Source: Parietaria judaica (taxonomy: Eukaryota > Streptophyta > Magnoliopsida > Rosales > Urticaceae). From it: 64,000 bases of DNA. Below, piece by piece: positions 44,866 to 57,562 of this stretch. Both the position numbers and the translations under genes were made by a program. The stretch's first letter is position 1; the number at the start of each line of letters is the position of its first letter. Location of the stretch: contig OX940868.1 of assembly GCA_954871525.1 (NCBI GenBank), positions 11,522,056 to 11,586,055 of the forward strand, read 5' to 3'. The notes beneath the pieces are model-generated. The model ran no database searches and was not told the DNA's origin. It saw nothing but the letters and a program-made list of their open reading frames with translations.

Positions 44866-47027
44866 TTGTATCACTTTCGACTCGAGACCGATGCAGGGAA
44901 CTTCAGTCGGATTACTTATCTGATCAAGACACGACTGAACACAGATGAGCTTCAGTGGTTTAGGGGTACCCAATTTGGGCATCTCTTGGATGTCCCCACT
45001 TTCTTTCAGTATTCTGAAAGGGTGATCAAGAAACTGTTTTCTAGAATCACGCAGTTACAAGGGGAAGGGGAGATGTGGATGTCGGTGAATCAACTTCCAC
45101 TATGGTACTCCATTCACGAGTTTTACCTCATCACTGCTCTGTATTGTCAAAACATTCCAGACCTGTTTACAAATTGGTGGAAGGGACATCCCCCATTCTA
45201 TTCAATCAATTAGAGAACGACTGTCCCTCCCTACAGTAGGAGATATCACAACCAACGCACTCGAGTGCAGCTTAATATTCTGTAGAACTTTGAGTAGTGC
45301 TAATAGGAAGAGGTTGGCGTTTTGTGCTTCATCTACGGAGTTCTGCTATCCGGGTCTAGAATCCCCGACCTAGTTTGGGCGTTGGTGGAGGACCTCGAGT
45401 CCTTCATACAATATCCTTGGGGCCGGAGCTCATTCATGTATTCATTACAGAATCTCATGAAGACGACAGGCCGAGAACTACTACGAAATAGATGTCGAAT
45501 AATCCTGGTGTGCCCACGATAACCATTCGGGGGTTCATCTACCCACTTCAAGTATACGTGAAAGATTTAAGTTACCGGTATTACAGTTGCCTTCATATAT
45601 ATCAAACCATAACATGTTTATTTTCTTGCAGGTCTTAGCGTACGAATGTTTGCCGGGTATGCAAAGAACCGAGGCGGTCCGCCGTGAGGGATATTCAATA
45701 CCGCGTATCTGCAAATGGGCAACGGATCTACAAAATATCGGGGATGATACTTTTGATGAAGAGGCGGGTGATCCGATGGTTGGTTGATATATATTGATAG
45801 CGAAACCATTTTGATTTATAGAAGTAAACGATAGGTTTATTAATTCTAAATTTATAAATTGTTTAGGAACAATTGAGTATGCTACCGCGGAGGATGCAGA
45901 ATACATGCAACTGGCACGGGAACCATCGCCGCCACAGGGAGTACCGTACCAAGAATATGATGTAGTGGAGGCTAATCTGGTGGAGGAGGAGGAGGCGGCG
46001 GCGGAGGAGGAGAAGGAGGAGGAGGAGGAGGATGTGGATGTGGATGAGGATGAGGATGATGACGAGGATTATGATGAGAATGAGGATGATGAGAATGATG
46101 AGGATGAGGAGAATGATGAGGACCAAGATGCAATGGAGATGACCTCGATTCAAGCCCCTCTAAAACTCAGACCCCGAGCTCATGGAACGGTTTACCGACT
46201 GGTTTAATGGCACGGGAGATACGCCGGCGACAGGTGCGCTTGATGCATACCCGATGAGGTTTTTTCAAGTGCTCATAACACACTCAGGCGTGCTCTCTGA
46301 TGCGGTAATAATTATTACACTGCAATATTTAACAATTTATAATTCTGTCATTTTATATTTGTTATTTTACTATTAAATGTAGCACATCGAGGAGATTGCT
46401 TACGGGCTCCGTAAGTGACTGATAAAATTTCCAGGCAGCATACCAGACTCTAGTATGACCATTGTATTCGGTTCCGTCTTCATGATACAGTTGGAGATTG
46501 TTGCTGATCAAATCAAGCACCAAAAACTGGAGATGGAAGATTATCTATTTGCAGATTTGGTTGCCGGAGTCAATTTGGCATACGGCCGAGCTTGGAGAGG
46601 CCTGAACACGATGTACTTCCCAATCCTTAAGAAGAATAGAGAATGGATAGCATGCAAGGTCGACATCATACAAGCCGAGTTCGTCTTGTTTGATTCAACC
46701 CCGTCTGACGATGTTGACGATAATGAGACAACAAAGATCGTGGAGGATCTGAAGACGTACTTCCATTGGATCTTGAAAGAGGCAAACTTGATCCGAGAAG
46801 CCCGGCTGCCACATCTGATCGATCGCGACATTTGCATTACCGGACGAGCCATGTGCCCGTCTTGCAGGGAACCTTCGGAAGTCGCCTCGGGAAGCAGCGC
46901 CATATTTGCGATGAAGTGTATTGAGCTCGACATGCTCGGAGAGTCGCCAATGTTGTTGGATCATGAGCGGGTTACTACTGCCAGGTTTAGATACGCCTCT
47001 GAAATCTTCTCCAATCAGTGCATGTGA
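44866..47027 (+). pseudogene. DUF1985/Ulp1-type transposon ORF, degenerate
   Basis: Order: DUF1985-like region (44,866-45,213: NTDELQWFRGTQFGHLLDVP, LPLWYSIHEFYLITALYC). After a frame break: GVLLSGSRIPDLVWALVEDL and YPWGRSSFMYSL (45,322-45,460). Then LAYECLPGMQ, RICKWATDL (45,620-45,780), a long Glu/Asp tract (45,970-46,140) and an intron (46,303-46,381). Last comes an Ulp1-like domain (46,382-47,027), which has an in-frame TGA at 46,416. The protease site is lost: REW replaces the HW with the catalytic His, and SGSSAIF replaces the GDCGxF cysteine motif. This ORF type is known from Mutator-like plant elements. Dead by frame breaks, stop and active-site loss. Confidence 0.75.
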
Positions 47028-47284
47028 GTATTTGGACCACTATTCTAACAGTTGTAATGTTTTGATATTTTGGACAATTACCATGTTAATAGTAGTATTT
47101 CTTCCTAGTACAGATTGCTTTACTTTGTTACCGCTACCAATGCTAATAGTAGTATTTCATTCTAGTACATATTGCTTTAGTTGGTAACCGCTACTAATTC
47201 ACATTTCTTTATTCCTTTACTGCTACTAATTCACGTTTCTAGTACAGATTGTGTTCTACGAAATTGTGTATCATATATATTATT
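47028..47284. repeat. Short repeats 3' of the DUF1985/Ulp1 remnant
   Basis: Three imperfect ~55-bp units carrying 'ttaccgctactaattcac' and 'tctagtacagattg'. The 'taccgcta' core also occurs at 57.6-61.0 kb, tying the two sides of the Copia insertion together. Confidence 0.6.
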
Positions 47285-50054
47285 TGTCGGAAATCGGTGG
47301 TATCAAGCCGACTTCTTTACCACGATAATAGCCTCCGGGCCGTCCCGGTAACATTTAAAAATTCATTTTAAAGCGGAAATCTTGTTATCGGACCGACGAC
47401 ACGGATATCGGGTAACAACAAAACGAGATCTGATAAATATTTTGAATTTAATATTTTCATATTCATTGTTAATAATCTAGTCGAACAGGAAATAAATATA
47501 AAGCAGTAAATGGTCGCATTTATTTACCCAATGCATAAGGCCGTACCTCAACTGATGATTCCGGCTGCGCGTTCTGACTTGGGCAGGGCTCCGCCGGTGC
47601 TGAGGGAAAATCCCGTGATCTTCCGGGATATTCTTCTGGATTCCCCGCTACCGAAGCGTGGGCTTCGCTGGCAGGACTCCGTCGCAAAATTTAACTGACG
47701 GTTCTTTTAAAGCTACCGGAGAAAAATATCTCCTAAGCCGAACCAGAAAAGAGATCAGAAGCAGAAAACTCGCAGACCCTAGAGAGAGAGGGAGAGCTCG
47801 AGTTTTTGCTCTAGGGAGAGGTGAGTAAAATGTGTAGAATGAGCTTCCTATTTATAGGCTCAAGCTGTAACCGATTTTGAGATTTTCCCTCACAATATTC
47901 GAATTCTTTTAATTAAATATAAATAATTATTTCAATCCAATGATCCAGATTCAATCTCATCTAGATCCAATGGATATAATTAATCAGGGATTTAATTAAT
48001 TGAATAATATAAGATAAGATTAAAATATTTAATCTTATCATCATATTATACATTTTTGAATTATATTATATATATATATATATTCAAATTCGAATTTGTT
48101 AATGATTATCTAGATCCAATGGTTAAAATTAAATCTTAAACCAATGCAATGGATCAAATCAATTAGGGATAAAGTCAAATACCCTAGGGTTTTACAAAAC
48201 CCTAATTCGAACTTTTATCTCATAATTATTCGAATTTTAAAATCATATATATAATGTTAATTAATTTCTAATCCGACGGTTTAAAGATAAGATCTCAAAA
48301 CCGATCCAACGGACACAATTAATTAAGCAAATTCGAAATACCTAAACTTGGTCACCAAGTTTAAATTTCGAATTACATTAGGGTTTGAATCAATTATCTC
48401 AATCCAACGGTTGATACTAAATCATAACCGATCCAATGGATTAAATTGATTTTAGGGTTTTTGCTATTACACCAAACTTCAGGTAATTATGCCGCAAAAA
48501 TAAAATCTTCAAATTTGGTTACTCGAATTTATCTAGGGTTTGTTATCTCCAAACCCTAATTCGAAATACACATTAAATTATACATGAATATATATTATTT
48601 ATTAATTAATATAAATCCTTTAATAATTAATTAATTATTAATAAGATATTAATAATTAAATCCAAATAATCAAATTATATTAATAAACCCTGATCTCTTT
48701 ATCACACATTAAATGTCATGGTGAAACACCATCATTTAAATTCGTGACATGTGATTTAATTTCATAGTTTATCGAACCGAGTCATAAACTTAGAAAATTC
48801 ATAAATCACAAACCGTAAGTCAGAATGACTTCGTCCAAAGAGCAAAGTTGCTTAGAATTTAATTTAGAACAACATGGAGCTGTTTGAAAATCTAAATTAT
48901 AACTTTATTTTTATCAGTTTCTTTCGTGTACCAAAATATGATACTTTTGCCACGCTATCGATAAAACTATCTGACGTCTGACACAGACTTGTCAGTTTTA
49001 TAAGTCGAGCCAAATGATTAAACATTATCCAGAATGTATTTTAATCACGTACGTATCATCCGTTATGGAGCTATCCTGGGGACCATGGACCCGTATCACT
49101 TAAGCTCCAACGAACTGCTAGTTGTTCGTCAAACCTCGAAGTGATTCCACTATAGACCCGAGGCTGCACTCTTTAGTGATACGGTATATATTATTCCCTT
49201 ATATACAGCAGGGTGTCCATTAGATTCAATCAAATACCGATTATTGTCCTTTCACTTGATGACCCACACATGAGCAGGCGGTTTATACCGTAATGCCCCT
49301 CAATGCATTTTCATCCTTGACTCAGCCAGTAATATTATGAGTAACCCACTTATGGTTTCGATTCATAAGTTGCGCACGGGTACCTCTCACTTCTCACCAC
49401 TGGCAATCAAGGGAATCATCATGACTCTGAAGAGAGCTGTGTGATGCCCATATCTATGATCAAGCAATCCTTACTACTGACTATCATGTTCCCAAAATAA
49501 TAGTGTTGGGAACAGCGGTAATGTCTTGTGTTCTTTAACGGTTAAATCAAAGAACAATCAAGCCAGCAGCTTGGACTCATGACCACTCAAGACTTAGAAC
49601 TAATATCCATTTGATCATCATTTTGCGACTCAACTATAAGTTGTCAGTGACGGTCTTATATGACAACTTCTCGAGTTTAAGTCAGGTCCAGTCCAGTATG
49701 AAGACGCTTCATACTTAATGCACTTCTAGTAAGTGTTGACACACACAAAATCCAGAATAGGATTGTCACTTCAGTCACATTAATGACCTTACCGATTAAT
49801 GGGCTCCCACCCAGTTAATCAGGTCACGGACATTTCAAGTTCATTAATTATGTTTATTAATTCTTCCTCACATGACTCTTTTGTGATAATAATAACATAA
49901 TTGCATCCTTTATGAACTAAGGAATCAAACATTCTATTTTACTCTACAGAAACTATAATAAGATTAACATAATAAGTACCATCTTTATTCAACGACTTGT
50001 CATAATCTTTTACAAATGGATAAATATCTTGTTTAAGGACACACATGTCCAAAA
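47285..50054 (-). repeat. 3' LTR of Copia element (2,770 bp)
   Basis: Plus-strand copy runs TGTCGGAAATC...ACATGTCCAAAA. The other LTR ends TGTCCAACA, so the element-side TG here has mutated to TT on the minus strand. AT-rich with several 'atccaatgg'-type motifs. No genes. Confidence 0.93.
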
Positions 50055-50066
50055 ATCTCCCACTTG
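50055..50066 (-). promoter_or_regulatory. Polypurine tract
   Basis: Minus strand CAAGTGGGAGAT directly before the 3' LTR, the usual Copia plus-strand primer. Confidence 0.8.
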
Positions 50067-50069
50067 TAC

Positions 50070-51680
50070 TTAAAGAAGATGACTCATGTCTTTCACGCCC
50101 ATATTATCCAGATGCCTCCTGAATATTTTCTCTGGCAACGTCTTGGTAAATGGATCAGCCAGATTGTCCTCCGAAGCTATTTTCACAACCCGTACGTCCC
50201 CACGACGTACTATCTCTCTAATGATATGGTATTTCCTTGCTATATGTTTTGCCTTGTTATGGTCTCTGGGCTCTTTCAAATTGGCCACAGCTCCACTGTT
50301 ATCACAGTACAGCGTTTGTGGTCCATCTACATATGGGACTACACCCAGTTCCATGTAGAAATTCTTTAGCCAAACTTATTCTTTGGCTGCTTCACATGCA
50401 GCCACATATTCAGCTTCCATTGTGGAATCTGCGATACAGGATTGCTTTACGCTTCTCCAGAATATCGCTCAACCAGCAAGGGTGTACACTGCTCCCGAAG
50501 TTGATTTTCTCGCGTCTTTGTCAGAAATAAAATCAGAGTCAGTGTACACTAGTGGATTCAGATCTGAACCTGAAAACACTAACATATAGTTTCTCGTTCT
50601 CCGAAGATACTTGAGAATGTTCTTCACTGCAATCCAGTGAGACATACCAGGGTTGGATTGGTATCTACTAACCATTCCCACAGCGTAACAGATGTCTGGT
50701 CTTGTACACTGCATAGCGTACATCAGACTTCCTACTGCTGAAGCATAGGGTACCCGCCTCATCTCGTCTTGCTCTTCCGGAGAAGTTGGACACTGGGAAC
50801 ACTCCATGTCTGGTTGGTAAATTACCACCCTTGGAGTTTGTCATTGCAAAACGTTCAAGCACCTTATCAATGTAAGCTGCTTGTGACAAGGCTAGAAACC
50901 TATTATTGCGATCCTTAAAGATACGGATCCCAAGAACATAACTGGATTCTCCCATATCCTTCATTTGGAATTGCGTAGATAGCCACGCTTTCATGTCTGA
51001 TAATCTTTTCACACTGTTTCCAATGAGAAGAATATCATCGACGTATAGAACAAGAAAAATCTCCACGGACTCATCGTTGAGTTTATAAATGCAGGCTTCA
51101 GTTTCATTCTGAACGAACCCATAGGTCTTGATGGTCTCATCAAACCTTAGATTCCAGGATCTGGAAGCTTGCTTCAATCCATAAATGGACTTGAGTAACC
51201 TGCAAACTTTCCTTTCTTGACCCTGTTGCACGAACCCTTCTGGTTGGTCCATATAGATGTTCTCGTCAATGTACCCGTTCAGGAATGCGGTTTTGACGTC
51301 CATCTGCCATATCTCGTAATTGAGACTACAGGCTATGACCATGAGAATTCGGATGGACTTATACTTAGCGACTGGAGCGAAGGTCTCATCGAAATCAATA
51401 CCTTCTCTCTGGGTAAAACCATTTGCCACTAGTCTAGCCTTGAAGGTTTTAACCTTCCCGTCCACTCCTCTCTTTCTCTTGTATACCCATTTATTCCCTA
51501 TGGTTTTGAAGCCATCAGGTAGGTCCACAAGTTCCCAGACTTCATTAGAATCCATTGATTCTATTTCTTGGTTCATGGCTTCCTGCCATTCTCCCATATC
51601 AGGATCCATCATAGCTTCCTTGAAGCTTATCGGATCTTCAACACTAGTGTTTGAAACATCTAGGTCAAAAAACAGCTGGG
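50070..51680 (-). pseudogene. Copia reverse transcriptase-RNase H fragment, broken
   Basis: RT segment (51,680 down to ~50,800): EAMNQEIESMDSNEVWELV, KWVYKRKRGVDG, YKSIRILMVIAC, QMDVKTAFLNG, LKQASRSWN and the catalytic LVLYVDDILL. A frameshift near 50,800 leads into MRRVPYASAVGSLMYAM. TGA (50,467-50,469) and a TAA near 50,370 then interrupt the RNase H part, which has ADSTMEAEYVAACEAAKE, LYCDNSGAVANL and HIARKYHIIRE. The C-terminal end is at 50,070. It belongs to the Copia order RT-RNase H and cannot make a working enzyme. Confidence 0.9.
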
Positions 51681-51689
51681 TTTACTCGT

Positions 51690-52128
51690 AGCGTTTAACC
51701 GTTCACAAGAACCTCCCACTACGTCTGAGTATTCCCAGAGTTTCTAATGAAACTCTTATAGTGACTACTCGTAGTGTTATTAATATTAACCTCTCACTAC
51801 GTCTGAGTATCACTTGGTTCTGATCCTGGGACCGTGATTTCCACTCTCCATTTGACAACAATCACTGTTATCTGTTACACAATGATTATCTTTTATATCA
51901 TTTAAAAAAAATGATATTCAATTACATATGAATTGAAAAAGTTTTATTGAAGACTATTAAAGTAACATGTCAGGCGTTTATGAATAATTCAAAATGATAA
52001 TTTCAGTGATAAAGAATCATAAACATAAACTGAGGTCTTAAATGAGATGCAAGAATTATAATGACAACAAACTTAAATCGAATTCAAACTTAAAAACAGC
52101 AAGTTCCTTTCTTCGAGTCACTCGAATA
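51690..52128. other. Non-coding junction between pol fragment and cargo gene
   Basis: AT-rich. A ~20-bp segment 'cactacgtctgagtat' occurs at about 51,717 and 51,799, with 'actcgtagtg'/'cactac' inverted pieces. It may mark the deletion or insertion join. No gene is seen. Confidence 0.5.
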
Positions 52129-52920
52129 CTACTCGCTATCGTTTGCAACTGAGCTCCCATCGCCGGAACTCCCGCCACCTGAAGAAGAAGAAAGTATATT
52201 AGATTTTTAATCTATGGATCCGAGATTAATCTCACCAATAAAAAACTATTTTTGGGTTTATCAGGGGAGTTTTTACCTCTCCAAGCCCGCAAGCAATTCC
52301 GGCACATAGTATGTCCATTTGCCCTTGGTTCGAGCCAGCATTCAATGCATAACGCTCCATGTCCATTTTTCATCTTAGCAGAAGCCACTTCTGTATAGAA
52401 AAATGTTCGCAATGTTATGTAATTTTAATCTATGGAACTGAGACTTAAGTCTCTTCCAATAAAATTCAATGTATAGTTCAGAAAAGGTTTTACCCTTTGA
52501 TGAACTGAGGTGTTGCCTGCATCTAAGCTGGCCTTTCACTTTCGGATTTGTTCCATACTGGAAACACATTGCTGACAAACCAAACTTTCTTTCTTTCCTT
52601 CCAGGTTCGGCTTTTGATTCAGTCTTTCTTTTGTTATCCCTTGCAACAGCCTCACTGACAAGTCCCGTTACTTTATTCACTTTCAGTAATAGTCTCTCAA
52701 TTTCATCATGAGACGTCTTGAACATAGCATTCTTGAAAGCTTGACTTTGGAGATGATACTGGCTGAAATAGTGAGTGAGTAAATTATACTCAACATCATA
52801 TTTGAACCATTCCGTATCTTTCTCAAAGATAGTCAGTGGTTCTTCAGACTCTTGCTCAAGAGGTGAATGGGAGTTAACGGAATCTTGTTCATCATCTGAG
52901 ATGATAATTGGATCGGACAT
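52129..52920 (-). CDS. Cargo gene in Copia element: 196-aa Cys-rich protein, three exons
   Basis: I do not recognise the family. Exons 52,920-52,494, 52,390-52,277 and 52,178-52,129 join at GT-AG sites with matching phase (1 and 1) and end in TAG, 591 nt in all. The N-terminus is acidic (MSDPIIISDDEQDSVN), followed by a helical region (residues ~35-90) and a basic segment (DNKRKTESKAEPGRKERK). A Cys/His-rich end has MCFQYGTN, RCRQH, ALCIECW and MCRNCLRAWR, plausible zinc ligands. The tail is GGGSSGDGSSVANDSE. It lies in the retroelement's own sense orientation, where gag would be. A captured host gene is the simplest reading, yet its introns are kept. An element-specific extra ORF is the alternative. 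Confidence 0.65.
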
Positions 52921-54770
52921 TTTAAACTGGCAATGAAAAAGAAACTTATTAAACTTTATTATAGGTAGAATGTTTTGGGTAATTAAATTGGTTCGAAATA
53001 GTCACATGATGCAAACATGTTCTCGGGAAAACGTTAATAAACCCTTGGACTATTTCATGATAATTCAACCGACTGTACACATCGTTGCCGTCCTTAAGGC
53101 ATGGACACTCTAAGGTGACTCGCGGTATCAACTGTGTAGTTTGGTTAAACTAAGTTTTAGTCATAAACTTAATTAATATTCAAATTAAGAACCACCACAG
53201 TTCTTTATAATTATTAACTATCATCATAGACGGTCGGGAAGTACCAACTTCCGTGCAAGCTTAACCCATTATTTTCGGTTCTCGAAATTCTCTTGAAAAT
53301 GTCGTCCTTAAGGAATGGTCACTCTAAGGTGACTCACGGTCCATTTCCAAGATTCCTCCATCCCCATATTCTTTTGAGAATATCACGGTGCCAAACCTTC
53401 CACAAGCACACCTTTCCTTAAGAGGAGTGGTCACTCCAGGGTGACTCGAGGCGGTGTGGTCAGCAGACCTTGTGACAGTAATAATGGAGACCTTTTATCA
53501 TTAATTCTATACTTGCCATTGTTTTTGTTAAATAACGTTTTTTAACTTCTTCATATGTTAATTAAAACTTATTATAAACTTTCATTTAATGACTCATTAA
53601 AAGTTTATATTTTGGCTTTATTAATTACGACACGTAATTATATATAAGGCCTCAATGGTTATAGTGTTCATTATTTTATCGGTAGTGATAAGTCAATCAT
53701 ACTTTCTCCAGGTAGATGGGAGGGGTCCTAACCGGTCACCCAGAAGTGGATGGTGAACCGGCCCCACTTTTGATTCCCTCTTCCTCAGACAAGATTGTAT
53801 GATTGAGATTTTTCCGATTAATAATGACCACTTTACATTTACTCTTTACTATTCATATTTATCCTTAATTCGACATATTAATAATGATTAAACATAAGCA
53901 CTATGTTTACGGGTTATGAAAATAGGTTATAATAAATTATATCTATGATGAATATATATAATTAGATTTTAATGATTCCCATTCTCTAAGAATAATCATT
54001 AATTTATACTATGGCTTATAATTAATTATTTATGAAATTTTAAAATAAGTCAATGATATTATTCCTAAGAATTATCATCCATATTTTAATATTAAATAAG
54101 ACAATATTATTTATTCACTAAATAATATCCATATTTAATTTTGTGAATTATTTAAAATAAGTCAATGTTACTTAACCATAAATAACATCCATATTTTATT
54201 AATTCATAATTGTTTAATTTCAATTATAATTAATATTTAATTATTCCTTGGGAACCGGGTCGGAATAAATTCCGACCCGTAATTAAAATTATGTACGTGG
54301 GCCCTCCGGGCATAAGCCCGGGCCCACGTCTCTAGGAGAAGCCACGCCCAACTAGCCGAAGAGGCCAGGTCAGCGCCCACCTCGCGCTGGGCCTGCAGGC
54401 CCATTCCGCTGCCAGGAAGCGTGGGCCGCAGGCCAGTGCGCGAGGCCCAGGCGCTGCTCGCCAGGGCAACCCGCAAGGGTTTCGCCCTGGGCCTCGCCCT
54501 GGCGTGGGCCTTGGCCCGTGGCACTTAGGGTTCCGACCCTAGGGATGCAGCGGCAGCCCCTGGTCCCCTCTAGCCACGGACTGGGCTGCGCCTAGCAGCC
54601 CGCCCTATTTTCCCGTCACGATTTCTCGGGTCGGGAAATAATCTAATTTTAAATTAAAAATTAAAATATCTAGAAACAAATTTCAATTTTAATTATTAAT
54701 TTATTCATCAAATAAATTCGTTCTTTAAACCTTTAAATTAAATTTCGAAATTATTTATCCTTGAACCATA
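52921..54770 (-). other. Copia leader region with GC-rich island and hairpin repeats
   Basis: No gene is seen. Three copies of a ~30-bp motif (CTTAAG..ATGG.CACTC then TAAGGTGACTC) lie near 53,092, 53,308 and 53,415. A 400-bp GC-rich island (54,240-54,640) is rich in 'ggcccacg', 'gggcctgcaggccc' and 'ccctgggcc', sharply unlike its surroundings. Its minus frame (54,524-54,237) is Arg/Ala-rich low complexity and I do not accept it as a gene. Confidence 0.6.
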
Positions 54771-54782
54771 GCTATGATACCA
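54771..54782 (-). promoter_or_regulatory. Primer-binding site of Copia element (tRNA-Met type)
   Basis: Minus strand TGGTATCATAGC, 2 bp inside the 5' LTR. It matches the initiator tRNA-Met type with one change. Confidence 0.85.
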
Positions 54783-54784
54783 AT

Positions 54785-55554
54785 TGTCGGAAATCAGTGG
54801 TATCAAGCCGACTTCTTTACCACGATAATAGCCTCCGGGCCGTCCCGGTAACATTTAAAAATTCATTTTAAAGCGGAAATCTTGTTATCGGACCGACGAC
54901 ACGGATATCGGGTAACAACAAAACGAGATCTGATAAATATTTCGAATTTAATATTTTCATATTCATTGTTAATAATCTAGTCGAACAGGAAATAAATATA
55001 AAGCAGTAAATGGTCGCATTTTTTTACCCAATGCCTAAGGCCGTACCTCAACTGATGATTGCGGCTGCGCGTTCTGACTTGGGCAGGGCACCGCCGGTGC
55101 TGAGAGAAACTCCCGTGATCTTCCGGGATATTCTCCTGGGCTACCGAAGCGTGGGCTTCGCTGGCAGGACTCCGTCGCAAAATTTAACTGACGGTTCTTC
55201 TAAAGCTACCGGAGAAAAATATCTCCTAAGCTGAACAAGAAAAATGATCAGAAGCAGAAAACTCGCAGACCCTAGAGACAGAGGGAGAGCTCGAGTTTTT
55301 GCTCTGGGGAGAGGTGTGTAAAATGTGTAGAATGAGCTTCCTATTTATAGGCTCAAGCTGTAACCGATTTTGAGATTTTCCCTCCCAATATTCGAATTCT
55401 TTTAATTAAATATAAATAATTATTTCAATCCAATGATCCAGATTCAATCTCATCTAGATCCAATGGATATAATTAATGAGGGATTTAATTAATTGAATAA
55501 TATAAGATAAGATTAAAATATTTAATCTTATCATCATATTATATATTTTTGAAT

Positions 55555-55592
<38 letters not shown>

Positions 55593-57557
55593 ATTCGAAT
55601 TTGTTAATGATTATCTAGATCCAATGGTTAAAATTAAATCTTAAACCAATCCAATGGATCAAATCAATTAGGGATAAAGTCAAATACCCTAGGGTTTTAC
55701 AAAACCCTAATTCGAACTTTTATCTCATATTTATTCGAATTTTAATATCATATATAATGTTAATTAATTTCTAATCCGACGGTTTAAAGATAAGATCTCA
55801 AAACCGATCCAACGGACACAATTAATTAAGCAAATTCGAAATACCTAAACTTGGTCACCAAGTTTCAATTTCTAATTACATTAGGGTTTGAATCAATTAT
55901 CTCAATCCAACGGTTGATACTAAATCATAACCGATCCAATGGATTAAATTGATTTTAGGGTTTTTGCTATTATACCAAACTTCAGGTATTTATGCCGCAA
56001 AAATAAAATCTTCAAATTTGGTTACCTGAATTTATCTAGGGTTTGTTATCTCCAAACCCTAATTCGAAATACACATTAAATAATACATGAATATATATTA
56101 TTTATTTATTAATATAAATCATTTAATTATTAATTAATTATTAATAAGATATTAATAATTAAATCCAAATAATCAAATTATATTAATAAACCCTGATCTC
56201 TTTATCACACATTAAATGTCATGGTGCAACACCATCATCTAAATTCGTGACATGTGATTTAATTTCATAGTTTATCGAACCGAGTCATAAACTTAGAAAA
56301 TCTATAAATCACAAACCGTAAGTCAGAATGACTTGGTTCAAAAAGCAAAGTTGCTTAGAATTTAATTTAGAACAACATGGTGCTGTTCGAAAATCTAAAT
56401 TCTAACTTTCTTTTTATCAGTTTCTTTCGTGTACCAAAATATGATACTTTTGCCACGCTATCGATAAAACTATCTGACGTCTGACACAGACTTGTCAGTT
56501 TTATAAGTCGAGCCAAATGATTAAACATTATCCAGAATGTATTTTAATCACGTACGTATCATCCGTTACGGAGCTATCCTGGGGACCATGGACCCGTATC
56601 ACTTAAGCTCCAACGAACTGCTAGTTGTTCGTCAAACCTCGAAGTGATTCCACTATAGACCCGAGGCTTCACTCTTTAGTGATACGGTATATATTATTCC
56701 CTTATATACAGCAGGGTGTCCATTAGATTCAATCAAATACCGATTATTGTCCTTTCACTTGATGACCCACACATGAGCAGGCGGTTTATACCGTAATGCC
56801 CCTCAATGCATTTTCATCCTTGACTCAGCCAGTAATATTATGAGTAACCCACTTATGGTTTCGATTCATAAGTTGCGCACGGGTACCTCTCACTTATCAC
56901 CACTGGCAATCAAGGGAATCATCATGACTCTGAAGAGAGCTGTGTGATGCCCATATCTATGATCAAGCAATCCTTACTACTGACTATCATGTTCCCAAAA
57001 TAATAGTGTTGGGAACAGCGGTAATGTCTTGTGTTCTTTAACGGTTAAATCAAAGAACAATCAAGCCAGCAGCTTTGACTCATGACCACTCAAGACTTAG
57101 AACTAATATCCATTTGATCATCATTTTGCGACTCAACTACAAGTTGTCAGTGATGGTCTTATATGACAACTTCTCGAGTTTAAGTCAGGTCCAGTCCAGT
57201 ATGAAGACGCTTCATACTTAATGCACTTCTAGTAAGTGTTGACACACACAAAATCCAGAATAGGATTGTCACTTCAGTCACATTAATGACCTTACCGATT
57301 AATGGGCTCCCACCCAGTTAATCAGGTCACGGACATTTTAAGTTCATTTATTATGTTTATTAATTCTTCCTCACATGACTCTTTTGTGATAATAATAACA
57401 TAATTGCATCCTTTATGAACTAAGGAATCAAACATTCTATTTTACTCTACAGAAACTATAATAAGATTAACATAATAAGTACCATCTTTATTCAACGACC
57501 TGTCATAATCTTTTACAAATGGATAAATATCTTGTTTAAGGACACACATGTCCAACA
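54785..57557 (-). repeat. 5' LTR of Copia element (2,773 bp)
   Basis: On the element strand it begins TGTTGGACATGTGTGTCC and ends CCGACA. It differs from the other LTR by scattered substitutions and a longer (AT)n tract (about 55,558-55,589 against 48,065-48,083). Confidence 0.93.
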
Positions 57558-57562
57558 TTATT

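Larger units (their letters stand above)
47285..57557 (-). mobile_element. Ty1/Copia LTR retrotransposon, 10.3 kb, large LTRs, gene cargo
   Basis: Two ~2.77-kb direct LTRs bound a 4.7-kb interior. The 5-bp TSD is TTATT (47,280-47,284 and 57,558-57,562). On the minus strand it reads 5' LTR (54,785-57,557), primer site, non-coding leader, a three-exon cargo gene, a partial Copia RT-RNase H, purine tract, and 3' LTR (47,285-50,054). Gag, protease and integrase are absent, so it is non-autonomous. The LTRs are nearly identical (2 differences in the first ~220 bp), so the insertion is recent. Confidence 0.95.

Noticed and set aside
45863..46153. Minus-strand ORF of Ile/Leu repeats
   Set aside because: Antisense of the Glu/Asp tract in the DUF1985/Ulp1 pseudogene; not a membrane protein.
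54237..54524. Arg/Ala-rich minus-strand ORF in the GC-rich island
   Set aside because: Low-complexity translation of a GC-rich palindromic stretch; no domain, and no conserved start context.
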